A DNA stretch of 32,377 nt. Origin: Actinoplanes oryzae. Its GTDB lineage: Bacteria; Actinomycetota; Actinomycetes; Mycobacteriales; Micromonosporaceae. Position numbers and translations under genes: made by a program. Below the pieces are notes generated by a model. The model did no database searches. It saw only the letters and a program-made list of their open reading frames with translations, and was not told the origin of the DNA. Of this stretch, positions 1 through 8,022 are shown one piece after another; within the stretch, counting starts at the first letter, position 1, and every line of letters starts with the position of its first letter. The stretch is taken from contig NZ_JAUQWH010000099.1 in the NCBI RefSeq assembly GCF_030757795.1, positions 1-32,377 of the forward strand. The letters run 5' to 3'.

Positions 1-1
1 C

Positions 2-322
2 CACCGGCCCGCCGAGCTGTCGGGCGGCCAGCAGCAGCGCGTCGCGGTCGCCCGGGCGCTGCTGCACCGGCCCGAGGTGGTGTTCGCCGACGAGCCGACC
101 GGCAACCTGGACTCGCGGACCGGGCTGGAGGTGCTGCGGTTCTTCAGGGAGGCGGTCGACGGAGCGGGGCAGACGGTCGTCATGGTGACGCACGACCCGC
201 TCGCGGCCAGCTGGGCGCACCGGGTGCTGTTCCTGCGCGACGGCCGGTTGGTCGAGGAGCTGGCCCGCCCGACGGCGGACACCGTGCTGGCCCGGCTCGC
301 CGCGCTGGAGGGTCTCGCATGA
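2..322 (+). CDS. ABC transporter ATP-binding protein, C-terminal part (partial)
   Basis: This is the 3' end of an ABC ATPase whose 5' part lies outside the window. Reading from base 2, the frame shows the ABC signature LSGGQQQR near the start. The Walker B segment follows as VVFADEPTGNLDS, then the D-loop, and the switch histidine as VMVTHDP. The DEPTGNLD form is typical of the LolD/MacB-type ATPases that pair with FtsX-like permeases. Its stop overlaps the start codon of the next gene (ATGA at 319-322), so the two are translationally coupled and form one transporter. Lying just upstream of a lanthipeptide synthetase, the pair may export the peptide or give self-immunity; that role is inferred. 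The family assignment is firm. Confidence 0.93.
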   Translation, partial: HRPAELSGGQQQRVAVARALLHRPEVVFADEPTGNLDSRTGLEVLRFFREAVDGAGQTVVMVTHDPLAASWAHRVLFLRDGRLVEELARPTADTVLARLAALEGLA

Positions 323-2853
323 TCACCATGGCCTGGCGCAGCCTGCGCACCCGCTGGTCGGCCGCGATCGGCTCGATCGTGGCCGTCATGCTCGGCGCCG
401 CCCTGGTCGCGGCCGCCCTGATCCTGCAGCAGTCGGCGTCCGCCGCGAACCCGGACGGCGCCCCGACGCCCTGGGCGCTGCGCGACGCCGACCTGGTCGT
501 CCGCATGCCGGACCAGGCCGTCGCCGCCGACGGCCGGGCGATGCCGCTGACCGACCGGCGCCGGCTGACCGCCGGGCAGCTCGAGCGGATCCGCGCCACG
601 GACGGCGTCACCGGGGTCTCCGCCGAGACCCCCTCCCCCGCGTACGTGTCGACCGGCAGCGCGACCATCGGCGACGCCGCCAAGCGGTCGTGGGCGCACC
701 CATGGAGCACGGCACTGGCGGAGCCCGTCACGCTGACACAGGGCACGGCACCACGCGCGCCCGGCGACGTCGTCCTGGACCGGGACACCGCCGCGGCGGC
801 CGGTGCCACGGTCGGCGAGCAGGTCACGCTGGTGACCCTCCAGGGCACGGCCGCCTACCGCCTGACCGGGATCGTGACCTGGCCCGGCTCGCAGTACGAG
901 CACGCGGTCCTGCTCACCGGCGCCCGCGCGGCCGAGCTCGGCGGCGACCCGCTGCTGGCCCTGGTCCGGGTCTCCGGCGATCCGGCGGCAGTGGCGAAGG
1001 CGCTGCGGGCCGCGCTGCCCGGGGCGGAGGTGACCACCGACCGGTCGCACGCGCTGATCCTGGACCGGCGCACGGCCGAGCTGTCCGGCGGGTCGAGCCA
1101 GTTCGTCCTGCTGATGGCGGCGAGCGCCCTGGGCATCGCGGCGCTGGTCATCGCGAGCACCCTGTCGGTGTCGGTGCACCAGCGGCGCCGCGAGATCGCC
1201 CTGCTGCGCACGGTCGGGGCCACCCCCGCGCGGGTACGCCGCCTCGTGGTCGGCGAGGCGGCGTTCGTCGGCCTGTTCGCGGGGCTGCTCGGCGGGCTGC
1301 TCGGCGTCGGCCTCGGCGCCCTGGGGATCCGGTTCTTCGCCGCGCAGGGCATGGTCGCGGAGTCCGTACGCCTGCAGGTCGGCGCGACCCCCCTCCTCGC
1401 CGGCACCGGCGTCGCCGTGCTCACCGCGATCCTGGCCGGCGCCCTGCCCGCGTGGAAGGCGTCGAAGATCTCCCCGGCCGACGCCATGCGCTCGGCCGAT
1501 GCCCAGCCCACCCGGTCGAGCCGGCTGCGGGTCGTCGCCGGCTTCGTGACCCTCGGCATCGCCGCCCTGTTCGTGGTCGCGGGCGCCGTGGTCGCGAACA
1601 CCGGCGGCTACACCGCGATCGACGTCGCCGGGGTGCTGTTCATCCTGTCGGCGCCCTTCCTGGTGCTGGCCGCGGTGCTGCTCGGGAGGCTGCTGCTCGC
1701 CGGGCTGCTGCGCCTGGTCACGCCGCTGCTGGGCCGCTCGTTCGGCGCCTTCCTGGCCACCCGGCAGATCCGCAACGACCTGTCCCGGGCCGTCGGGGTG
1801 ACCACGCCGCTGCTGCTCATGGTGGCGTTCGCGTGCCTACTGATCTTCCAGGAGAAGGGCACCTTCGAGGCGCAGGCCCGCAACTACGCCGAACAGCTGC
1901 GCATCGACCTCGCCGTGCGCGGCGGCGAGCAGCTCGGCCTGCCGCCCGGGGTGGCCGGCCGGGTCGCGGACGTGCCGGGGGTCGCGGCCGCGTCCGGCAT
2001 GATCAACACGCGTCTCCTCGTGCCACGGGACGGCTCCTCGGTGGAGGCCGTGGCCGTCGACCCGGCCACCGCGGGCGAGCTGTTCCGGGTGCCGGTGACC
2101 GCGGGCTCGTGGCAGGACTTCGGCGCCGGCGCCATCGCCGTCGACCGCGGCGTGGCGAGCCGGTACGGCTGGCGGGCCGGGCAGCAGGCCGACGTGCTGC
2201 TCAGCGACGGCACCCCGCAACGCGTACGGGTGGCAGCGGTCTTCGACGCCGGCGCCGCCACGCTGTCCGTCCTCATGCCGCGCGCGATGGCGCAACCGCA
2301 CCTGCTCGAGCCCTACGACGCCGGGGTGCTCGTCCGGGTCGGCGACGGCGCGGACCCCGCCGCCGTGGCCGCCCGCATCGACGCCCTGCGGTCCGTGGAC
2401 CCGAATGTCGAGGCCCTCACCAAGGACGGCTTCATGGCGTTCCTCCGGGCCCAGAGCAGCGGCGACACCTGGATCATTCATCTCTTCGTCGTCATGATCG
2501 GCGGCTACGCCGGGATCGCGGCCATCAACGTGCTGGTCAGCTCGGCCATGGCCCGGCGCGGGCAGTTCGCGCTGCTGCGGCTGGCCGGGGCCCAGCCGGC
2601 GTACATCGTCCGGGCCGTGGCCTGCGAGACGGCGATCATCGTGGCCGGCGGGATCCTGCTGGGCACGCTCGTGGCGGCGGTGCCGCTGCTGGGCTACGGC
2701 TACATCTTCACCCACTCGCTGTGGCTGCCGTTCGCCGCCGGCCCGTACGCCCTGATCTGCGGCGCCGCCCTGCTCGTCGGCGTCGTCGGCGGCGTCGTGC
2801 CGGCCCGCCTGGCGCTGCGCTCGCGGGCCCTCGACGCCCTGCGGGCGGGCTGA
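319..2853 (+). CDS. FtsX-like ABC transporter permease, 844 aa
   Basis: This is the membrane partner of the upstream ATPase. It has an N-terminal membrane anchor near residues 16-36 and a large extracytoplasmic domain. A three-helix FtsX block around residues 260-380 contains the coupling-like stretch RRREIALLRTVGATPARVRR. A second extracytoplasmic domain follows, then a second FtsX block at about 710-840 with ARRGQFALLRLAGAQPAYI. Two FtsX repeats in about 840 residues are usual for actinobacterial permeases of this class. The gene starts with ATG overlapping the ATPase stop. A 169-bp gap separates it from the lanthipeptide synthetase, so the synthetase could have its own promoter. Export or immunity for the lanthipeptide is plausible from position only; lipoprotein or antibiotic efflux is the alternative. 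Confidence 0.93.
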   Translation: MITMAWRSLRTRWSAAIGSIVAVMLGAALVAAALILQQSASAANPDGAPTPWALRDADLVVRMPDQAVAADGRAMPLTDRRRLTAGQLERIRATDGVTGVSAETPSPAYVSTGSATIGDAAKRSWAHPWSTALAEPVTLTQGTAPRAPGDVVLDRDTAAAAGATVGEQVTLVTLQGTAAYRLTGIVTWPGSQYEHAVLLTGARAAELGGDPLLALVRVSGDPAAVAKALRAALPGAEVTTDRSHALILDRRTAELSGGSSQFVLLMAASALGIAALVIASTLSVSVHQRRREIALLRTVGATPARVRRLVVGEAAFVGLFAGLLGGLLGVGLGALGIRFFAAQGMVAESVRLQVGATPLLAGTGVAVLTAILAGALPAWKASKISPADAMRSADAQPTRSSRLRVVAGFVTLGIAALFVVAGAVVANTGGYTAIDVAGVLFILSAPFLVLAAVLLGRLLLAGLLRLVTPLLGRSFGAFLATRQIRNDLSRAVGVTTPLLLMVAFACLLIFQEKGTFEAQARNYAEQLRIDLAVRGGEQLGLPPGVAGRVADVPGVAAASGMINTRLLVPRDGSSVEAVAVDPATAGELFRVPVTAGSWQDFGAGAIAVDRGVASRYGWRAGQQADVLLSDGTPQRVRVAAVFDAGAATLSVLMPRAMAQPHLLEPYDAGVLVRVGDGADPAAVAARIDALRSVDPNVEALTKDGFMAFLRAQSSGDTWIIHLFVVMIGGYAGIAAINVLVSSAMARRGQFALLRLAGAQPAYIVRAVACETAIIVAGGILLGTLVAAVPLLGYGYIFTHSLWLPFAAGPYALICGAALLVGVVGGVVPARLALRSRALDALRAG

Positions 2854-3022
2854 CACCCGCCGCTGCGGACAGCGCGTACCCCGAGCCTCGAAACCCCGTG
2901 GGCGGACCGGCACCCAGCACTGTGGACAGCTTTTGTTCGGAGCCCGGTCGGCACCGGCGGGAAAGGTCCCGGCCCGATGATGTAATGACATTCATCGAGG
3001 CCGGGACCGAGGAGGAAAAGCC

Positions 3023-5617
3023 GTGCTGGACACGCGTTACATTCGCTTCTGCAGCCCCGGCACCGACTTCTACGAACTGCCCGGCGAGGACGGCGGCGAC
3101 GATTTTCCGCTGGTGACCGCCGCGCTGCCCGAGGGGTGGGTCCGGCACGTGGACACGCCCTGGGTGGGCCTGCATCCCCCCGCCGTCCAGCTGCCCGAGC
3201 AGGGCTGGAAGGTGCACGTCTCCACCACGCTCGAGGCCGCCGCCGACCGGCTCGCCACCACCTGGGGCTACTGCCGCGACAACGGCATCGTCCTCAAGTT
3301 TCTGCGCGGCCCGGGACGAGTCATGGACGCCAATGCGAAATACGCCGAGCGCGGATCGAGCGGCAAGTTCATCACCCTCTACCCGCTGGACGAGACGCAT
3401 TGCGAGAAGGTGCTGCTCGACCTGGAGGAATTGCTCGGCGGGCAGCCCGGGCCGTACATTCTCAGCGACCGCCGCTGGCGCGAGGGCCCGCTGTTCGTGC
3501 GCTACGGCGGCTTCAGCCCCCGGCACTGCCACAACGACAAGGGCGAGCTGACCCCGGCCATCGCGCGGCCCGACGGCACCCTGGTCCCCGACGTGCGGGA
3601 GGCCAGATTCAGCGTGCCGGACTGGGTCCGGCTGCCGGACTTCCTGGCGGCCGCGCCTTCGCCGACGGCCACGAGCGGCGAGTTCGGTTACCGGCCCACC
3701 TCGGCGCTGCACTTCTCCAACGCCGGCGGCGTCTACCTCGCCGACGACAAGCGGACCGGCGAGCGCGTCGTCCTCAAGGAGGCCCGCCCGCACGCCGGGC
3801 TGGACCCCAGCGGCGCCGACGCGGTCACCCGCCTGCGCCGCGAGGCCGAGATCCTGCGCCGCCTCGACGGCCTCGACGTGGCGCCGCGCTTCCACGGCGC
3901 CTTCACCGCCTGGGAGCACCAGTTCGTGGCGATGGAGGTCGTCGACGGGCTGGACCTCAAGCGGGCCGCGATGGAGCGCATCCCGATCCTGCACCCGGGC
4001 AGCACCGAGCAGGACACCCGCGACTACGTCGGCTGGGCGCTCGAGGTCCTCGACCGCATCGAGGCGGGCATGGCGGCGATCCACGAGCGCGGCGTCGTGC
4101 TCGGGGATGTGCACCCGAAGAACATCCTGGTGCGCGACGGCCGGCCGGTCTTCATCGACTTCGAGTTCAGCGGACTCGACGACCCGGAGCACCGGGGCCC
4201 GCTGGCGGCGCCCGGCTTCGCCCCGCCCGGGCACCTGCGGGGCGTTGCCGCGGACCGGTGGGGGCTCGGCGCGCTCCGGCTCGACATGTTCCTGCCGCTC
4301 ACCAACGCGGTGGACCTGGAACCGGGCAAGGTCCGCCAGCTCGCCCGGACCGTCGGCCGCCGCTACGGGCTTCCCCGCGAGTACGTCGACCGGATGATCG
4401 CGGAGCTGCTCGGCTCGGCCGCCGCCACCGGGTTCCGCCGTCCCGTCACCGGGGCCACCCGCCGGTTCCTCGAGGGCGAGGAGCCCGTGGACTGGCCCGG
4501 GGTGAGCGCGTCGATGGCCCGGGCGATCCTGGCCACCGCCACACCCGAGCGCACCGACCGGCTGTTCCCCGCCGACATCGAGGCGTTCAGCCGCGGGCAG
4601 GGGCTCGGGTTCGCGTACGGGGCGGCCGGCATCCTGCACACCCTGCACGCCACGGGGCACGGGCGGCATCCGGAGCACGAGCGGTGGCTGCTCGACCGGG
4701 TGCGGGCGAGCGAGGACGTCGAGCCCGGGTTCTACAGCGGGCTGCACGGGGTGGCGTACACGCTGCTGGAGCTGGGCCGTGCGGCCGACGCCCGGGAGGT
4801 CCTCGACCGGGCGCGCCGGTCCACGGCGGACCTGACCGGGCACGACTACTTCCGCGGCCTGTCCGGCGCGGCGCTCAATCTGCTGCACTTCGCCGACGCG
4901 ACCGGCGACGCGGAGCTCGCCGCCGAGGCCGTGGCCGCCGCCGACCGGCTGGCCGCCACGATGCGCTCCACCCCGCCGCCGGAGCGGCCGGACGCGGAGC
5001 GCGGCCTGCCCGGCGTGCTGCGCGGCTGGAGCGGTCCCGGCCTGCTCTTCCTCCGCCTGTACGAGCGGACCGGCGACCCGGCCCTGCTCGATCTCGCCGC
5101 CGAGGCCGTCCGCCGCGACCTCGCCAACTGCACGCTCACCAGGAACGGCACGCTGGAGGCCGACCAGGGCTGGCGCACCCTGCCCTACCTGGAGATCGGC
5201 GGGGTCGGGGTCGGCATGGTGCTCTCCGAGCTGCTGCGCCACCGTCCCGACACCGACCTGGCCGAGGCGGACCACGGCATCGACCGCAGCGCCGCCTACG
5301 AGTACTACGTCCAGCCCACGCTGCACTTCGGACGCGCCGGGATCGTCACCTACCTCGCGCACCGCCGGGCGACCCGGCCCGGCGCGGACGTCGACGACCG
5401 CATCACCCGCCTGCTGGACACGCTCAACGACCAGGCGGTGCCCTGCCACGGGCACGTCGCCTTCCCGGGGAACCAGTCCCTGCGGCTGTCGATGGACGTG
5501 GCCACCGGGACGGCCGGGGTCCTCCTGGCCGTGCACACCGCGCGCCACGGCGGCCCCGGGCTGCCGTTCCTCGGCGCGACCCCCCAGTCTTCCGGCAACC
5601 CGGCCGGAGAGAAATGA
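3023..5617 (+). CDS. Class III lanthipeptide synthetase (LanKC), 864 aa
   Basis: This trifunctional enzyme would phosphorylate Ser/Thr of the precursor, eliminate phosphate to give dehydroamino acids, and catalyse Cys addition to form (methyl)lanthionine or labionin rings. Residues 1-215 resemble the OspF-like lyase region, with KFITLYP near 115-121. Residues 220-500 form a Ser/Thr kinase-like domain: VVLKEA with Lys252, the catalytic loop GDVHPKN with Asp362, and IDFEF in place of DFG near Asp379. Residues from about 530 form a LanC-like cyclase with GLHGVAYTLLELG, YLEIGGVGVG and SMDVATGTAGVLL. The zinc-ligand WCYG element of LanC is absent, which is typical of class III rather than class IV. 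The start is GTG behind a strong AGGAGG site at 3010-3015. The precursor gene follows 12 bases after the stop. Confidence 0.96.
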   Translation: MLDTRYIRFCSPGTDFYELPGEDGGDDFPLVTAALPEGWVRHVDTPWVGLHPPAVQLPEQGWKVHVSTTLEAAADRLATTWGYCRDNGIVLKFLRGPGRVMDANAKYAERGSSGKFITLYPLDETHCEKVLLDLEELLGGQPGPYILSDRRWREGPLFVRYGGFSPRHCHNDKGELTPAIARPDGTLVPDVREARFSVPDWVRLPDFLAAAPSPTATSGEFGYRPTSALHFSNAGGVYLADDKRTGERVVLKEARPHAGLDPSGADAVTRLRREAEILRRLDGLDVAPRFHGAFTAWEHQFVAMEVVDGLDLKRAAMERIPILHPGSTEQDTRDYVGWALEVLDRIEAGMAAIHERGVVLGDVHPKNILVRDGRPVFIDFEFSGLDDPEHRGPLAAPGFAPPGHLRGVAADRWGLGALRLDMFLPLTNAVDLEPGKVRQLARTVGRRYGLPREYVDRMIAELLGSAAATGFRRPVTGATRRFLEGEEPVDWPGVSASMARAILATATPERTDRLFPADIEAFSRGQGLGFAYGAAGILHTLHATGHGRHPEHERWLLDRVRASEDVEPGFYSGLHGVAYTLLELGRAADAREVLDRARRSTADLTGHDYFRGLSGAALNLLHFADATGDAELAAEAVAAADRLAATMRSTPPPERPDAERGLPGVLRGWSGPGLLFLRLYERTGDPALLDLAAEAVRRDLANCTLTRNGTLEADQGWRTLPYLEIGGVGVGMVLSELLRHRPDTDLAEADHGIDRSAAYEYYVQPTLHFGRAGIVTYLAHRRATRPGADVDDRITRLLDTLNDQAVPCHGHVAFPGNQSLRLSMDVATGTAGVLLAVHTARHGGPGLPFLGATPQSSGNPAGEK

Positions 5618-5629
5618 AGGAGAACCACC

Positions 5630-5761
5630 ATGCAGGAGATCCTGGATCTGCAGGAACTGCCGTCGGCCTCGGCCACCGAGGACATGCCGCTGGTCAGCAC
5701 GCTCAGCGTCAGCTCCCCGTGCCCCGGCTGGCCGAGCAGCTTCACCTGGTCGAACTGCTGA
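5630..5761 (+). CDS. Class III lanthipeptide precursor peptide, 43 aa, two labionin-type motifs
   Basis: This short gene starts at ATG 5630 behind AAGGAG at 5617-5622, 12 bases after the synthetase stop. The leader contains ILDLQELPSA at residues 4-13, matching the conserved leucine-rich LLDLQ-type box that class III synthetases recognise. The C-terminal part from about residue 22 is the putative core. It holds Ser23-x2-Ser26-x4-Cys31 and Ser36-x2-Thr39-x3-Cys43, both fitting the Ser-x2-Ser/Thr-x3-5-Cys rule for labionin formation. The Thr in the second motif would give a methyllabionin. Trp34 and Trp40 are candidate glycosylation sites for the downstream glycosyltransferase. The peptide ends on Cys43, as in labyrinthopeptin-like products. 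The cleavage point is not visible; a 21-22 residue core is inferred. Labionin and methyllabionin plus a sugar on Trp is the published description of NAI-112. Confidence 0.93.
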   Translation: MQEILDLQELPSASATEDMPLVSTLSVSSPCPGWPSSFTWSNC

Positions 5762-5772
5762 CCTAGGCGACG

Positions 5773-5809
5773 GGCGGGGAGGTGGCGACCGTAACGCCAC
5801 CTCCCCGCC
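5773..5809 (+). terminator. Perfect 14-bp hairpin between precursor gene and glycosyltransferase
   Basis: Bases 5773-5786 and 5796-5809 are exact reverse complements (GGCGGGGAGGTGGC and its partner) with a 9-base loop. It begins 12 bases after the precursor stop. No T-tract follows, as is common in actinobacteria. It could be a partial terminator that keeps precursor transcript above glycosyltransferase transcript, or a 3' stabilising stem. Confidence 0.7.
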
Positions 5810-5856
5810 GCGCTCCTCCCCGCAGGATAAGCCCTTCCGCCATCGCAGGAGCCGTC

Positions 5857-7146
5857 ATGCGCGTGTTGTTGTACTGCTACGGCAGCCGGGGCGACGTCCA
5901 GCCGTACGCGGCACTCGCCGCCGGCCTGGCCCGCGCCGGGCACCGGGCCACGCTGGTCGCGCCCGGGCGGTTCGGGCCGCTCGCCACCGCCCACGGCGCC
6001 GGCTTCGCCGCCCTGGACAGCGGGCTGCTGGACCTGCTGGACCTGCCCGAGGTGCAGGCGATGTACCTGCGCGACGACCGGCCCACCGCCGAGGCCAAGC
6101 GCACCGCGCTGATGCTGCGCGACGAGTACCACCGGCTCTATCCGGTGCTGCTGCGCGAGGCGTGGGAGGCCGCGGCCGACGGGGCGGACCTGGTGCTCTT
6201 CTCGCAGTCGAACGCGGAGGCGATGCACCAGATCCCCGAGCGGCTCGGCGCGCCGGCCGCCCTCACCGTGCTCTATCCCTTCTACGTGCCGTCTCGCCAC
6301 TATCCGAGCACGCTGCTCGGCTCGCTGGGCACGGCCCCGAAGAGCCTCAACCGGCTCAGCCACGTCGTCTCCCGGCGCCGCCGGCCCGCCCCCGAGGTCG
6401 CCGAGGCCGCGGCCGCCTGGCGCAGCGGGGTGCTGGGGCTGGCGGACCGCCCGGGCGCGCTCGACTACCGGCACGGCCCCGGCGGTGCCCCGCTGCCGGT
6501 GCTGCACGGCTTCAGCCGCCACATCCTCGCCCCGGCGCCGGACTGGCCCGCGACCGTCCACACCCACGGCGCCTGGCAGCTGCCGGTGGATCCCGCCTGG
6601 CAGCCCGCCCCGGAGCTCACGGCCTTCCTGGCGGCCGGCCCGCAGCCCCTCGCCGTCGGCTTCGGCAGCCTGGTCGGCACGGACCCGGAGACGGCCGGAC
6701 GGCACGTCGCCGAGGCGGTCGCGGCCACCGGGCACCGGGCCGTCGTGGTCACCGGCTGGGGCGGCATCACGATCCCCGACCCGCCGCCGGAGATCTTTGT
6801 GACCAGCGACGTCCCGTACGAGTGGCTGCTCCCCCGCGTCCGGCTGGCCGTGCACGCGGGCGGCACCGGCACGCTGCACACCGCCACGGCGGCGGGGCTA
6901 CCGCAGGTCGCCTGCCCGTTCCACCGCGAGCAGCTGCAGTGGAGCCGGCGCCTGCACCGGATCGGCGTGGCGCCGCCGCCGCTGCACCAGCGGGACCTGA
7001 CGGCGGACCGGCTGGCCGCGGCCATCCGGGAGGCCGACGGCGAGCCCCGCTACCGGCAGCGCGCGCGGGTCCTGGCCGCCGGGATGCGCGGCGAGGGCGG
7101 GGTGCCCGCGATCGTGGACGTCCTGGAGCGCCTCGTCACGCGCTGA
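5857..7146 (+). CDS. GT1-family (GT-B) glycosyltransferase, 429 aa
   Basis: This is a UDP/TDP-sugar-dependent glycosyltransferase of the type that decorates natural products. The N-terminus, MRVLLYCYGSRGDVQPYAAL, is the characteristic acceptor-domain start of the sterol/vancomycin GtfE-like GT1 group. Near residue 334 the donor-binding element VHAGGTGTLHTATAAGLPQV is followed by CPFHREQLQWSRRL. I chose ATG 5857, with CAGGAG at 5846-5851, over an upstream in-frame ATG at 5782 that lies inside the hairpin and encodes an unrelated Pro/Arg-rich tail. In the NAI-112 cluster a glycosyltransferase places a deoxyhexose on a tryptophan of the lanthipeptide; the same job here is inferred. No deoxysugar biosynthesis genes lie in the window. 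The stop overlaps the convergent aldolase gene by 11 bases. Confidence 0.93.
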   Translation: MRVLLYCYGSRGDVQPYAALAAGLARAGHRATLVAPGRFGPLATAHGAGFAALDSGLLDLLDLPEVQAMYLRDDRPTAEAKRTALMLRDEYHRLYPVLLREAWEAAADGADLVLFSQSNAEAMHQIPERLGAPAALTVLYPFYVPSRHYPSTLLGSLGTAPKSLNRLSHVVSRRRRPAPEVAEAAAAWRSGVLGLADRPGALDYRHGPGGAPLPVLHGFSRHILAPAPDWPATVHTHGAWQLPVDPAWQPAPELTAFLAAGPQPLAVGFGSLVGTDPETAGRHVAEAVAATGHRAVVVTGWGGITIPDPPPEIFVTSDVPYEWLLPRVRLAVHAGGTGTLHTATAAGLPQVACPFHREQLQWSRRLHRIGVAPPPLHQRDLTADRLAAAIREADGEPRYRQRARVLAAGMRGEGGVPAIVDVLERLVTR

Positions 7147-7855
7147 GCCGGGCGAGCTCGTGCCGCCACGCGATCTCGGTGTTGAGGCCGGCGCCCAGGT
7201 CCGGCAGCTCGGCCAGGTCCTCCGGCGGCACGTCGCGGGGCACCCCGCCGGCGGCGGCCACGGCCAGCGTCAGCCGGGCCAGCCGGTCCACCGACAGCGC
7301 CTGCAGCACCGCCTCCGGGACGCCGCGGGCCACACTGGTCAGCCCGTGCCCGCGCAGCAGCACCACCGGGCGGTCGCCCAGCACGGCGGCCAGCTCGGCG
7401 GCCAGCGGCCGGGTGCGGATCAGCACGCTGCGCGGATAGACCGGGACGCCGCCGGCCGCCAGCCGGGCACCCGGGATGTCCAGGGCGCCGACGATCGGCC
7501 GGACGGCGTGCCCGGCGAGGTCGGCGGCGACCACGTCCTCCGGGTGGGCGTGGACGACGGCGGACACCTCCGGGCGTACGCGGAGGATCTCGGTGTGCAG
7601 CGGCAGCTCGTGCGGCACGCTCCAGCCGTCCAGCTCGCCGCGGGCCGCCGCGGAGCCGTCGAGATGCACTAGCCGCACGTCGGCGGCGGTCGTCCAGGCG
7701 AGGCCGCGCTCGTGCGGGCCGCGGCAGCGTACGAGCAGCCGCCACGGGTCGACGCGCAGGCTGACGTGGCCGAGGAAGCCCGGGGCGAGCCCCCGGGCGG
7801 CCAGCACCCGGCAGGCGGCCGCGATCAGCTCGCGCTCAGCCGCGAATTCCGTCAT
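7136..7855 (-). CDS. Class II aldolase/adducin family protein, 239 aa
   Basis: This is a zinc-dependent class II aldolase-fold protein related to L-fuculose-phosphate aldolase and L-ribulose-5-phosphate 4-epimerase. Visible elements are GHVSLR near the N-terminus (usually GNxSxR), the acid Glu region HELPLHTEIL, the zinc ligands in VVHAHP, and the third histidine in LLRGHGL. Its length suits the family. Substrate cannot be told from sequence; sugar phosphates are usual, but keto-acid and non-catalytic members exist. There is no Shine-Dalgarno before ATG 7855. On the minus strand a CATAAT hexamer lies 8 bases upstream, so a leaderless transcript is possible. A 10-bp direct repeat flanks it (7854-7863 and 7867-7876). 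No clear link to its neighbours. Confidence 0.85.
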   Translation of the reverse strand: MTEFAAERELIAAACRVLAARGLAPGFLGHVSLRVDPWRLLVRCRGPHERGLAWTTAADVRLVHLDGSAAARGELDGWSVPHELPLHTEILRVRPEVSAVVHAHPEDVVAADLAGHAVRPIVGALDIPGARLAAGGVPVYPRSVLIRTRPLAAELAAVLGDRPVVLLRGHGLTSVARGVPEAVLQALSVDRLARLTLAVAAAGGVPRDVPPEDLAELPDLGAGLNTEIAWRHELARLSA

Positions 7856-7965
7856 GGCCGTCGATTATGGCCGTCGTGGTGCCGCCGGCGCCGGGCAGCA
7901 CCGCCGCCACCGGGATCGCCGCCACGGCCACGACGACGAGGGGTGCGCCTCGGGAGCCGGGCCTG

Positions 7966-7992
7966 CCCGGCCGGGGCGGGACCCCGGCCGGG
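7966..7992 (-). terminator. Hairpin downstream of vanX
   Basis: An 11-bp perfect stem (7966-7976 with 7982-7992, core CCCGGCCGGGG) closes a 5-base loop about 30 bases beyond the vanX stop. It is a likely intrinsic terminator for the vanHAX-type operon, without a T-tract. The rest of the 167-bp gap between aldolase and vanX shows no gene I can support. Confidence 0.65.
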
Positions 7993-8022
7993 CTCGATCG
8001 CCGGCTCCCGGCGCACGGTCGC

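Noticed and set aside
1837..2991. Long minus-strand open frames opposite the FtsX permease and the synthetase (also 2708-5800)
   Set aside because: They are rich in Arg, Gly, Pro and His without motifs and lie wholly opposite genes with clear domains; typical antisense frames of high-GC DNA.
5435..5460. Cys-His-Gly in the synthetase cyclase domain (VPCHGHVAF) as a zinc site that would make it class IV
   Set aside because: The partner WCYG-type ligand is missing and the position is directly before the conserved FPGNQSLRLSMD segment, so the match is probably chance.
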